Part shown: positions 55,201 to 62,810 of the stretch, piece after piece
How the letters are laid out: every line of letters begins with the position of its first letter
Position numbering within the stretch: the first letter of the stretch is position 1
Assembly (NCBI RefSeq): GCF_042682565.1
Contig: NZ_JBHUIC010000008.1
DNA: 64,000 nt
From: Pistricoccus aurantiacus
GTDB lineage: Bacteria > Pseudomonadota > Gammaproteobacteria > Pseudomonadales > Halomonadaceae
Reading direction: 5' to 3' (one strand)
The notes under the pieces: generated by a model
What the model was told of the DNA's origin: nothing
The model's database searches: none
Seen by the model: only the letters and a program-made list of their open reading frames with translations
Translations under genes and position numbers: made by a program

Positions 55201-55977
55201 CAGCAAACCGGCCTACTGCACCGCTTTCCCCGCGGACCCGGGCCCGGCACCTTCCTGCACGGTCTGCTGGAATGGGCGGGGCGCCAGGGTTTTGGCCGGG
55301 TGCTCGACCAGCCGGCGCTGATGGAGGATACCCTGGCCCGCCGGGCCAACCTGCGGGGCTGGAGTCACTGGATTCCGGAGCTGCGGGACTGGTTGCTTCG
55401 CCTGCTCGACCGCACCTTTCCGCTTCCGAACGGTCAGCGTCTGCGCCTGGCGGAACTGGAGTGTTATCAGGTGGAGATGGAGTTCTGGTTCGCCACTCAT
55501 CGGGTGGATACCCAGCGCCTGGACGCCCTGGTCAGCGCCCATATCCTGCCCGGCCAGCCGCGCCCGGTGCTGGAGCAGGACAGCCTCAACGGCATGCTCA
55601 AGGGTTTTATCGACCTGGTGTTCGAACGGGACGACCGCTACTACCTGCTGGACTGGAAATCCAATCATCTAGGCCCGAGCGACGACGCCTATACCGAGGA
55701 CGCCATGGATCAGGCGGTGCTGGACAAGCGCTACGACCTGCAATATTGCCTCTATCTGCTGGCGCTGCATCGGCTGCTCAAGTCGCGGCTGGGCGCGGGT
55801 TACGACTATAAGCGCCATATCGGCGGGGTGCTGTATGTCTTCCTGCGCGGCGTCGACGCCCCCGGCGCCGGGCTGCACCGACAGTGCCCGCCCAAGGCGT
55901 TGATCGAAGCGCTGGATAAGCTGTTTCGCGCCCCCGTTGATGCGACAACCGATACGAAGCAAGGAGCCAAGGCATGA
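52249..55977 (+). CDS. recB: Exodeoxyribonuclease V subunit beta
   Basis: RecB is the 3'-5' helicase and the nuclease of RecBCD. The 1242-residue protein has Walker A IEASAGTGKTFTIALLYLRL, VVTFTNAATQELRERI, the helicase Walker B FPVALVDEFQDTDPIQYRLF, GDPKQAIYGFRGADI, ITIHKSKGLEYPLVFLP and VALTRARHA. Its C-terminal nuclease domain has GFIDLVFE and YYLLDWKSNHLG, the catalytic Asp/Lys cluster. The start at 52249 makes ATGA with recC; the longer frame inside recC is spurious. Confidence 0.96.
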   Translation: MNPVLLDPIEQPLTGSHLIEASAGTGKTFTIALLYLRLVLGPRDEVDNANFPRPLTPPDILVVTFTNAATQELRERIRERLVEAALIFQEAQALDEGDPLARLRDSYPREHWPRCARRLQLAAQWMDEAAVSTIHSWCYRMLREHAFESGSLFALNLETDQSELEAEVARDYWRSFYYPLDRDGLGEILKHWKTPQELNADVLRLRDHRSLLSPAAPPDQIIARTQRQTRQHLEALKAPWPAWLDDLEAIFEEAAGKKAFNGQRFNKKNRASWLGALRDWARDPEHIKPALSEAAWNRLTPQGMAEIWQKGEPPSHPALAALAALPEKLNALPDPHPALLAHAVHWMAARREQVQHRRAEMNHQDLLTQLDRALVSPEGDRLAAQMRRQFPVALVDEFQDTDPIQYRLFDRVYRLEDNTTDSLILLIGDPKQAIYGFRGADIHTYLQARQATKERLVTLGTNYRSSRALVEAVNRCFVFADAHPQGAFLFKGRDDNPLPFQPVAAKGRKDRLVQNGEPLPALTCWRLDTDEPLSKTAYLNEMGERCASHIAGLLNDQSAGFVQDDRLTPLAPSDLAVLVNSGNEASIVRNALDRRGIKSVYLSDKESVFQSPACTELETWLRAVSVPENDRALRAALSTPSLGLSLTELDALNGAQGRHELAWEERVLQFRGYHRLWQRQGVLPMLRRLLADFDVARRLLASRGGERQLTDLLHLGELLQEASQELDGEYALIRYLAEARAAPEQQDVHRQRLESDAALVQVITIHKSKGLEYPLVFLPFIAGFRVKEKKDAPILWHDEQGRLQLALDGREEHQRELADRERLAEDLRKLYVALTRARHATWLGLAPLKEMHRGALGHLLAGGSPIVPEQFDELLHTLRGDCEAIHIAPAPTIEQRSVSRQEQTVSLAPARWPTRPAKEHWWIASYSALRLGAYSQVERSDAFTLLEPLGEEDSASPLARPEPTTPLEATTREMLDEPTEESAVQQTGLLHRFPRGPGPGTFLHGLLEWAGRQGFGRVLDQPALMEDTLARRANLRGWSHWIPELRDWLLRLLDRTFPLPNGQRLRLAELECYQVEMEFWFATHRVDTQRLDALVSAHILPGQPRPVLEQDSLNGMLKGFIDLVFERDDRYYLLDWKSNHLGPSDDAYTEDAMDQAVLDKRYDLQYCLYLLALHRLLKSRLGAGYDYKRHIGGVLYVFLRGVDAPGAGLHRQCPPKALIEALDKLFRAPVDATTDTKQGAKA

Positions 55978-58172
55978 CGGCGCCCCATCCCGCCCTCTCG
56001 TCCGTTGAAGCACTGCTGGCCCTGCTGGACGCTTGGGTGGAACGCGGCTGGCTGCGCGCCATCGATCGCGCCTTCGCGGTGTTCCTGCATCGGGAATGCG
56101 AAAACACGCCGCCGCTGTTGCTGCTGGCGGCGGCCCTGGCCAGCCATCAGCTGGGGCGCGGGCATGTGTGTCTCGACCTGGCGCAGACCCTGCGCGACCC
56201 GGACCTGGCGCTGTCCCTGCGCGACCCGGACCTGGCGCTGTCCCTGCCCCCGGAAGGCGATAATCTGCCGGAGCCGCCGCCGCTGCCCAGCGAATTATTG
56301 CAGGGACTGACCGTCGCGGACTGGCAGACCGCCCTTGAACGTCCGGAACTGGTGGGCAGTGGCTCCGGCGCCACGCCGCTGGTATTGAGCGCGGGCCGGC
56401 TTTACCTGCGGCGTTTCTGGCGCTACGAGCAGCAGATTCATCAAAGCCTGAACCAGCGCCTGGGCCAGGCGGCGGAATTCTCCGCTGACCAGCGGTGGAT
56501 TCTGGGCGACACCCTGGCGGCGTTGTTTCCCCGACGAACCGGTCAACTGGACTGGCAGCAGCTCGCCTGCGCCCTGGCGGCGCGCTCGCGCTTTTCGATC
56601 ATCACCGGCGGTCCGGGCACCGGCAAGACCACCACCGTGGTCAAGCTGCTGGCGCTGCTGCAGGCTATGCAACTCATGCAGACTAGGCAGCTTGGCGAGG
56701 AAAACGCGCGACCGCTGCGTATTCGCCTGGCCGCCCCCACCGGCAAGGCCGCCGCCCGGCTCAACGAGTCCATCGCTAGTCAAGTAGCGGCACTGCCGCT
56801 TGAATCGACTTTTCCTAATCGTAAAGCGGGTGCTGATCAACGCGTAGCGAGCGATGGTGAGGCAAGGCGAAGCTCGACGAAAACGCGGAGTTTACAAGAT
56901 GTAAATGAGCAGTTTAAGGAGAGCTTCAACACCGCATCACCGAGCGCAGCAGCGTTGAGAGCGGCTATTCCGACGGAAGTGACAACTCTCCATCGCCTCT
57001 TGGGCGCGCGGCCAGATACCCGACATTTCCGCCATCATGCCCGCAACCCGCTGGCCCTGGACGTACTGGTGGTGGACGAGGCTTCCATGGTGGATATCGA
57101 GATGATGGCGGCGCTGCTGGCGGCGCTACCCTCCCGGGCGCGGCTGATTCTGCTGGGAGACAAGGACCAGCTGGCCTCGGTGGAAGCCGGCTCGGTGCTA
57201 GGCGATCTCTGCGCCCGAGCAGAAGGCGCCCACTACACCCCGGCCACTGCCGCCTGGCTGGCGGAGACCACCGGTCAGGCGATCCCAGAAATCTATCTCG
57301 ACATTCAAGGTCAGCCGCTGGATCAGGCCATCGCCATGCTGCGGGTCAGCCACCGCTTCAGCGGGGAAAGCGGCATTGGCAAGCTGGCGGAGGCCATCAA
57401 CGTGCCGCTCGCGATAGAAGAGCGCTGGCAGCGCATCCAGCAGGTATGGGAAGCCGACTTCGCGGATATCCGCCATCTGCGTATTCGCGAACCGGAGGAT
57501 TCGGCCTTCGCGACGCTGATTCTCGACGGCGGTTATCGTCATTATCTCGACACTCTGCACGAGAAGCGCCCGACCCTCGACGCGAATCAAGCCACTTATG
57601 ACGGCTGGGCGCGGCAGGTATTAGCGGCCCACGGCAGCTTTCAACTGCTCTGCGCCCTACGCCGTGGTAATTGGGGAATAGAAGGGCTCAACGAGCGGGT
57701 TCGGGAGCTGCTGGAACGGGAACGACTGATCGACAGCGCGGCGGGCAAGCAAGGCTGGTATCTCGGGCGCCCGGTGCTGGTCACCCGCAACGACTACGGC
57801 CTGGGGCTGATGAACGGCGATATCGGCATCACCCTCGCCCTGCCCCATCCGCATCAGACGGATAAGCTGGTGCTGAGAGTCGCCTTCCCCGCCAACGACG
57901 GCAGCGGCCGCATCCAATGGGTGCTGCCCTCCCGGCTGCAAGCGGTGGAAACCGTCTACGCCATGACGGTGCACAAATCCCAGGGCTCGGAATTTCTTCA
58001 CACCGCCCTGGTACTCCCGGACCGCCCCAACCCCATCCTCACCCGAGAGCTGATCTACACCGGCATCACCCGAGCCAAACGCCGACTGACCCTGGTGGAA
58101 AGTGGCCGAGGCATGCTCAAGGAAGCGGTATCCAGGAAGGTGATGCGGGTGAGTGGGTTGGGGGAAAAATGA
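55974..58172 (+). CDS. recD: Exodeoxyribonuclease V subunit alpha, with two in-frame insertions
   Basis: RecD is the 5'-3' helicase of RecBCD. It has Walker A ITGGPGTGKTTTVVKL (about 211-222), LAAPTGKAAARLNESI, VLVVDEASMVDIEMM, LGDKDQLASVEAGSVLGDLC, and MTVHKSQGSEF with TGITRAKRRL. At 732 residues it is longer than E. coli RecD (608). Part of the excess is a 9-residue tandem duplication (LRDPDLALS twice). Another part is a roughly 48-residue insert between ALPLE and IPTEVTTLHRLLG, encoded by a palindromic element. Both keep the frame, so the protein is probably active. It overlaps recB by 4 bases. Its last codons have a second copy at 58917-59099. Confidence 0.94.
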   Translation: MTAPHPALSSVEALLALLDAWVERGWLRAIDRAFAVFLHRECENTPPLLLLAAALASHQLGRGHVCLDLAQTLRDPDLALSLRDPDLALSLPPEGDNLPEPPPLPSELLQGLTVADWQTALERPELVGSGSGATPLVLSAGRLYLRRFWRYEQQIHQSLNQRLGQAAEFSADQRWILGDTLAALFPRRTGQLDWQQLACALAARSRFSIITGGPGTGKTTTVVKLLALLQAMQLMQTRQLGEENARPLRIRLAAPTGKAAARLNESIASQVAALPLESTFPNRKAGADQRVASDGEARRSSTKTRSLQDVNEQFKESFNTASPSAAALRAAIPTEVTTLHRLLGARPDTRHFRHHARNPLALDVLVVDEASMVDIEMMAALLAALPSRARLILLGDKDQLASVEAGSVLGDLCARAEGAHYTPATAAWLAETTGQAIPEIYLDIQGQPLDQAIAMLRVSHRFSGESGIGKLAEAINVPLAIEERWQRIQQVWEADFADIRHLRIREPEDSAFATLILDGGYRHYLDTLHEKRPTLDANQATYDGWARQVLAAHGSFQLLCALRRGNWGIEGLNERVRELLERERLIDSAAGKQGWYLGRPVLVTRNDYGLGLMNGDIGITLALPHPHQTDKLVLRVAFPANDGSGRIQWVLPSRLQAVETVYAMTVHKSQGSEFLHTALVLPDRPNPILTRELIYTGITRAKRRLTLVESGRGMLKEAVSRKVMRVSGLGEK
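56190..56243 (+). repeat. 27-bp perfect tandem duplication in recD
   Basis: Two identical 27-base units (56190-56216 and 56217-56243) encode LRDPDLALS twice. Nine codons are added without breaking the frame. Confidence 0.95.
56842..56954. mobile_element. Palindromic MITE-like element inserted inside recD
   Basis: The left arm (about 56843-56875, ending GCGAAGCTC) and the right arm (56921-56954, beginning GAGCTTCAAC) are inverted repeats, imperfect but clear over about 33 bases. An inner hairpin TTTAC-AAGAT-GTAAA lies at 56891-56905. In E. coli RecD only about 12 residues lie between LPL and STLHRLLG; here there are about 60. The inserted peptide (GEARRSSTKTRSLQDVNEQF) is basic and low in recognisable structure. 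I recall similar palindromes in Halomonas genomes, but cannot verify that here. Confidence 0.65.
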
Positions 58173-58299
58173 TATAGCTTTTGTTTTCCATGGTGGCCGC
58201 AATGAAGTGACGGCATTGGCCAGAAAGAGACTTTCAAGGAGTCTGCATATCGTGATTAACAGAAGCCCTGGCTTTTCGCCTATGGACGTGCCACATGAT

Positions 58300-58626
58300 T
58301 CAATGCAGCTTGCTCGAAATTAAACGATTCAAGCTAACGCCAGCTTCAGCCGCTTGAATCGCAAGTGAACGATGTATGTCTGGCGTGACACGCACCATGA
58401 ATTTTCCACTGAATGCCTTAGTCGCTATGGGTTGCGGTATCGCACCATTCTCTTCCTGAAGGTCGTTGATACAGTCCCGAACCAGGTCACGAATGCCCTT
58501 GAGGGCCTTTTCGGGTGTTTTTTCCAACCAGCTCAGGCTCGGGAACTCAACGCACAATCCCACATGCTCCTGATCCTCTTCGGACCAGGTAACTCGATAG
58601 GTATACCGATCAATAGTTTTATCCAT
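58300..58626 (-). CDS. hicB: HicB-family antitoxin
   Basis: This 108-residue antitoxin has the HicB opening YTYRVTWSEEDQEHVGLCVEF, PSLSWLEKTPEKAL and a C-terminal ribbon-helix-helix (FMVRVTPDIHRSLAIQAAEA with SLNRLISSKLH). It overlaps the upstream hicA gene by 8 bases. The pair is oriented against recD and lies between the functional recD end and a second recD end, in DNA that is less GC-rich than recBCD. Confidence 0.9.
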   Translation of the reverse strand: MDKTIDRYTYRVTWSEEDQEHVGLCVEFPSLSWLEKTPEKALKGIRDLVRDCINDLQEENGAIPQPIATKAFSGKFMVRVTPDIHRSLAIQAAEAGVSLNRLISSKLH

Positions 58627-58870
58627 TGTTGATCTCCAGCCGCTCTATCGCCTGTAGCACCTGTTTCACCTGATATGCCTTGGCCTTACCTTTCGCATTC
58701 TGAATATTAACGCGCGGATCTCCCAGCCATGGCGTTTTGTAGACTCTGTGGCTAGACCCTGACTGCCTCGGCTCGCCGAAATATAGATCGCACACTTTGC
58801 ACAAATCGGAAAAGCGAACACCTTTCGGATTTTCTCGCATGGATTTGAGGAGTTCGTCGAGTTTAGCCAT
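58619..58870 (-). CDS. hicA: HicA-family mRNA interferase toxin
   Basis: The 83-residue protein has a double-stranded RNA-binding-like fold with the catalytic His in GSSHRVYKTPW. It has an N-terminal helix (LDELLKSMRENPKGVRFSDL) and a C-terminal helix (AYQVKQVLQAIERL), as in longer HicA members. It is first in the hicA-hicB operon. The upstream region before 58911 is short and AT-rich and must contain the promoter. Confidence 0.87.
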   Translation of the reverse strand: MAKLDELLKSMRENPKGVRFSDLCKVCDLYFGEPRQSGSSHRVYKTPWLGDPRVNIQNAKGKAKAYQVKQVLQAIERLEINNG

Positions 58871-58916
58871 AAAATGATAGTATCACTATTGATACTGATA
58901 ACAAGAACCGAGGCCC

Positions 58917-59165
58917 GAAATTTTTTACGCCGCCTTGGTACTGCTGGACCGCCCCAACCCCATCCTCACCCGAGAGCTGATCTACACCGGCGTCACCCGG
59001 GCCAAGCGCCAGCTGACGTTGGTGGAGAGCGGCCGCGGCATGCTCAAGGAAGCGGTATTGAGTAAGGTGATGCGGGTGAGTGGGTTGGAGGAAGGGTGAT
59101 AAAGTTTCCTGTTCTTCGGGGAGGCTGAATGGAAGGCAACATTTGGCCAGAAGCAGCCTTTTAGT
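58917..59165 (+). pseudogene. Displaced second copy of the recD 3' end
   Basis: From 58917 to the TGA at 59097-59099 this stretch matches the recD end (57990-58172) at a constant offset of 927 bases with no gaps. It includes 46 identical bases in a row (58946-58991). It reads DRPNPILTRELIYTGVTRAK in the recD frame and stops at the same codon. Similarity continues weakly about 65 bases past the stop (TTGGCCAGAA). It lacks any start or helicase core and cannot function. Most differences from recD are synonymous. Confidence 0.93.
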
Positions 59166-59188
59166 AAGCACTGGTATAACGAAAAGGC

Positions 59189-60799
59189 TCAGCCGCGCGC
59201 TGTTGAAGGCAGCGCATCGGCTGCAGCCGATTGCTGGGCACCTACACTATCCACATCATCTCCAAGAATTTCATGGATCTCGTCTTCCGGATTCGTCCGC
59301 GCCGAACCATCACCGAAAACTTGCTTTACACGAGGAAGCGGATAGACGGGCGCCTCTCTAATACCTACGCGTCTACGGTTATCATCGATCTTCCAGAACT
59401 CAACGATCTCGATTCCTCTTCTACGAGGCTCAGTAAACAGAGCGAAATCTAGCGTGTAAGCCTCGTAGCGCCCAGGCCGCCCCGATGCCGCTGAAGTGTC
59501 GGGCTCAACCACGTGAATAAGTTTGAAGTCCATAAGTTGCTGAATCAGGTCATGCTCCATACGATGTGTCTGCGCTTCCTCCTGAGAGATAAGGAATGCC
59601 GTCTTCCTAGACTCTTTTAAACAGAACTTCAAGAGGTCCACAAACACTCGCTCTAGGCCTGCTATGTCTACACCAGCATCGTCTTTGAGGTTCTTCAGTT
59701 TTTGGTTGTAGCTCAGTCTCCCGGCCCCTTTATATATCAGAGTCGGCGTAAGCCACCGAACATTGTTCTCGCCGCGGGCAGCGTTAATCGCGTTAACGAA
59801 AATATTCAGAAAGTCTCTCGGCACTCCTCCACTTACAAGTGTCAGTGCCTGCAACGCGTCTCGGTTGAAGCAAGTATCTACTTCTGTAATACCGGCCCGT
59901 TCCGCCAGCGTTCGAAGCATTTGGTATAGAAATGTCTGTGTTGTATCGAGGTCTTCTAGTGTACGATCTAGGCTGATTTCTTCGATGTCTTGGCCGAGCT
60001 CTACGCCAATTGTCTGATCCTCGTTCTTTATAAGCGTAGTTCTATGGCGAATCGTTCCAATCTTTAGAAATAGGTTGGTGTCTCGGACTAAGCGATGTAG
60101 ATAATCAAGAATGTCCGCTTGTCTGTGTCGCGGGAACAGGTAGAAATCGTCTACCAACACGACAACGTTCGGTTGTCCCCAAGTTTTGAGGCTAGCCTGA
60201 ATCGCGTCTTTGAAGTCGCGCATATGTCGCTCAAGACTATCAATCTTCTTTTCTCTGAAGCTTGCTGATCGGCTCTGCTCTTCAGCTGACTCCTGGCGTC
60301 CCTCCATCTTCAACGCCCCAGCGCCTGATCCCGCCTTTGCAGCGTCTTTACGAGAGGATTTTTTGGCAGCGGTGATATCTGCTTCTTCAGCTATATCTAG
60401 AAGCGCGCGAAGTTCCTCAGCTTTGGCTTCGGTTGGCGTCCGTATCCGGAGGAACTTCTTCCACCATGCTCCTTTCGTCGGCACACCTTTCAAAATCTCG
60501 ATCAGCAGGCGGATTAGAACGTCGGGATACGTAAGTCTTTTGAACTCGTCTGCTAGGATGTAGATCGGTGGCACAGAGTCTGTGCTGTGCGTCTTGATAT
60601 AGTGGATAAACAGGCAAGACTTCCCCGATCCGCGGCGACCGAAAATAATCTGGTGCTGTGGCGCACCGACTCTCCCTAGATTGCCGCTGATATCGACATA
60701 GACAGGGTCTTGGTTTTGCCGAACTCGAAAGCTATTCAGAATCAGATCGCGAAGTAAGTCTATGTCAGGTGATGCAAGCCTTTCTGTACTCTCAGTCAT
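59189..60799 (-). CDS. P-loop (AAA-type) ATPase of unknown function
   Basis: This 536-residue protein has Walker A IIFGRRGSGKS (about 51-61) and Walker B NVVVLVDDFYLF (about 211-222). A Lys/Ala-rich and charged linker (about 140-190) lies between, perhaps a coiled coil. SGGVPRDFLNIF and a C-terminal winged-helix-like part (MEHDLIQQLMDFKLIHVVEP) recall Orc1/Cdc6-type or STAND-like ATPases. The start at 60799 has AGGAG. The gene is clearly less GC-rich than recBCD and lies at the edge of the HicBA insertion behind recD, so it is likely foreign. A defence or DNA-sensing role is possible but unproven. Confidence 0.75.
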   Translation of the reverse strand: MTESTERLASPDIDLLRDLILNSFRVRQNQDPVYVDISGNLGRVGAPQHQIIFGRRGSGKSCLFIHYIKTHSTDSVPPIYILADEFKRLTYPDVLIRLLIEILKGVPTKGAWWKKFLRIRTPTEAKAEELRALLDIAEEADITAAKKSSRKDAAKAGSGAGALKMEGRQESAEEQSRSASFREKKIDSLERHMRDFKDAIQASLKTWGQPNVVVLVDDFYLFPRHRQADILDYLHRLVRDTNLFLKIGTIRHRTTLIKNEDQTIGVELGQDIEEISLDRTLEDLDTTQTFLYQMLRTLAERAGITEVDTCFNRDALQALTLVSGGVPRDFLNIFVNAINAARGENNVRWLTPTLIYKGAGRLSYNQKLKNLKDDAGVDIAGLERVFVDLLKFCLKESRKTAFLISQEEAQTHRMEHDLIQQLMDFKLIHVVEPDTSAASGRPGRYEAYTLDFALFTEPRRRGIEIVEFWKIDDNRRRVGIREAPVYPLPRVKQVFGDGSARTNPEDEIHEILGDDVDSVGAQQSAAADALPSTARG

Positions 60800-61391
60800 A
60801 AGGATCTCCTGTGTTGCCAATTGGCGCTTAATTCTATGATATTACCTATAGCTTTTTGTAGAATAGTCTTCCAGACGAGGGCCTGAGGTAAAACCAATTT
60901 TCTTAATCGGGGTACGTCAATATCTGAAAATCTAACGCTCCCTATGACAGGTTGACCTTCCGCTATCCCTTTTGCGCAAGACCTAAGTGATCTAATGCTT
61001 TTTTAATCACTATGAATAAATCTCCTTTTAATAAATACTTAAGGATTTAATTATATAGAGTGCTCAATATTACACTTGACCGCACATTCTGCATAACACC
61101 AACGAGCGTGCCTGCGGCCTTTGCCAGCATGGCCGCTTTGAGTCGAAACCTGCCATGTATTTCAACAGAGCAATAACTGGCATCGTTCCTGAACGGTCAA
61201 TGCAAGACTTTCGGGCAGAGCTCCGTCATCACGCGGTTACCTTACGTATCTTTTTGTATCAATTCCAGCTTAGCACCACAATCGATAATGTCACCTGCCT
61301 TGAAGCAATTTATTAGTCATTTAGGGTTAGACATTAGTCACAATGCTGCTCCAGCGCCTATGCTGATGCTCCACAGAACGCCAGAGAAAGA
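60800..61391. other. AT-rich intergenic region
   Basis: These 592 bases are AT-rich on the left (60830-61070) and mixed on the right. The promoter of the ATPase gene must lie at the left end. A frame of about 78 codons ending near 61315 contains an ACGLCQHG stretch but has no credible start, ribosome site or recognisable family, so I do not call a gene. Confidence 0.5.
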
Positions 61392-62165
61392 ATGAAAATG
61401 CGATCCACAACGAATTCTCACCGACGCGGCGGCAGGTGGCCGATCATGATCGCCTGGCTGGCGGTCATTCTATTGCTCGCGGCGGCGGTGGTGATGGGCG
61501 GCTCGGGGCCGGCTTATCGAATGGAGTGGATATCCTTGGGTGAGGCGTTCACGTTTTTGCGCCGAGGAGCGTACCTGGCCATTGGTGCCGGGGCGGTGGG
61601 TCTGGTGGCGTTGATCGTTGCCGGGTTCTGTCGGCGCTGGGTTCCGGCTTTGGTTGGCGGGTTGGTGAGCGTTGCGGTAGTAGGGATGATGATAGTGCCG
61701 TTGCAGATGATGCAGCGTTCACAGAGCGTGCCGCCGATCCATGACATCACCACTGATCTCGACAACCCTCCTGCCTTCGAGGCCTTAGCCACCGCTCGGG
61801 AGGCCGCGCCCAACTCGGTGGACTATCCCGGTGAGGATACCGCCCGCCAGCAGCGGGAAGCTTATCCGGCGATCCAGCCGATTGTTTTTGAGCAGCCTCT
61901 TGCTGACGTGATGCAGGCAGCGGAGGAAACCGCTCAGGCGCAGGGTTGGGAAATCGCTTCTGTCACCGAGAACAAGATCGAAGCCACTGCCACCACCCGC
62001 TGGTTCGGCTTCAAGGATGACGTGGTGATTCGCCTGACGGAGACCGACGAAGGGGTACGAGTGGATATGCGCTCCGCTTCCCGATTCGGCGCGAGCGACG
62101 TGGGTACCAACGCAGCGCGGATTCAGGCCTATCTGGAGGCGTTGAAAAGTTCGTTACGAGGGTAA
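61392..62165 (+). CDS. DUF1499-domain membrane protein
   Basis: The 257-residue protein has three N-terminal membrane segments (MIAWLAVILLLAAAVVMGG, YLAIGAGAVGLVALIVAGF, VPALVGGLVSVAVVGMMIVP). A soluble DUF1499 domain begins at PPIHDITTDLDNPPAF. Family phrases YPAIQPI, AQGWEIASV, EATATTRWFGFKDDVVIRL and VDMRSASRFGASDVGTNAARI follow. Function is unknown. The N-terminal membrane part fused to DUF1499 is common in proteobacteria. Confidence 0.85.
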   Translation: MKMRSTTNSHRRGGRWPIMIAWLAVILLLAAAVVMGGSGPAYRMEWISLGEAFTFLRRGAYLAIGAGAVGLVALIVAGFCRRWVPALVGGLVSVAVVGMMIVPLQMMQRSQSVPPIHDITTDLDNPPAFEALATAREAAPNSVDYPGEDTARQQREAYPAIQPIVFEQPLADVMQAAEETAQAQGWEIASVTENKIEATATTRWFGFKDDVVIRLTETDEGVRVDMRSASRFGASDVGTNAARIQAYLEALKSSLRG

Positions 62166-62212
62166 TCAAAACCCTTACGAGCCTCCCTTTACATTGCGAT
62201 AGCTGAGTAACG

Positions 62213-62455
62213 TCAACTGCTTGACCATCCTGAATTTATAGATCCGTAGGGCTCCAGTTTGCCGGCTTCTCGTTCCGCCTTGGCGATGATGGCCTGTTTG
62301 ACAAATTCGTAGGGCAGATCAGGATTATCTTCCATCATTTCGCCGATTCTGGCCCAGTGCTCGATCTGCCTGGCTGTGGAGTGGTTCAAGGCCTTGGCTT
62401 TAACAGCAGCTTTTATTACCAGTTCCTGGTCGAGGCGCATGCTGGATGTGCTCAT
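62213..62455 (-). CDS. ParD-like antitoxin-type protein, no toxin partner
   Basis: This 80-residue protein belongs to the ParD-like group with SMRLDQELVIKAAVKAKALN, STARQIEHWARIGEMMEDNP and LPYEFVKQAIIAKAEREAG. A strong GGAGG lies before the ATG at 62455; the track frame runs six codons further. The ending KLEPYGSINSGWSSS looks extended beyond the usual family end. No toxin gene is adjacent on either side. Confidence 0.75.
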   Translation of the reverse strand: MSTSSMRLDQELVIKAAVKAKALNHSTARQIEHWARIGEMMEDNPDLPYEFVKQAIIAKAEREAGKLEPYGSINSGWSSS

Positions 62456-62555
62456 CGTATACCTCCTATGCAACTCACATCGTATTGTTCCTTGGCGAGT
62501 ATAAACACAGTGCCGTAATCTGCGACGCCATCATGTACACCAGGAGAACCATCCC

Positions 62556-62771
62556 GTGAACCCCGAAGACCTGGAACGCCTGGTCACCCTGAAGATGCCT
62601 TTCGGCAAGTACGAGGGCACCTTGATCGCCGATTTGCCCGGCCCCTACCTCAACTGGTTCGCCCGCAAGGGATTTCCCGAGGGCCAGATCGGCCGGCTAT
62701 TACATCTGATGCATGAGATCGATCACAACGGCTTGAGGGAACTGCTGGAGCCGCTGCGGGCGAGACAGTGA
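62556..62771 (+). CDS. DUF3820-family small protein
   Basis: The 71-residue protein shows the DUF3820 pattern: MPFGKYEGTLIADLPGPYLNW, FARKGFPEGQIGRLL and LHLMHEIDHNGL. The domain is known from a Pseudomonas protein described as quorum-sensing regulated, and its chemistry is unknown. It is monocistronic, convergent with the IclR gene. Confidence 0.88.
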   Translation: MNPEDLERLVTLKMPFGKYEGTLIADLPGPYLNWFARKGFPEGQIGRLLHLMHEIDHNGLRELLEPLRARQ

Positions 62772-62810
62772 GCACGAAACGTATTGAGCACCGGACTTGC
62801 GAGGAAGTGC

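Noticed and set aside
61080..61320. A possible small protein with an ACGLCQHG motif
   Set aside because: There is no credible start or ribosome site, and no recognisable family. It may be chance or a decayed fragment.
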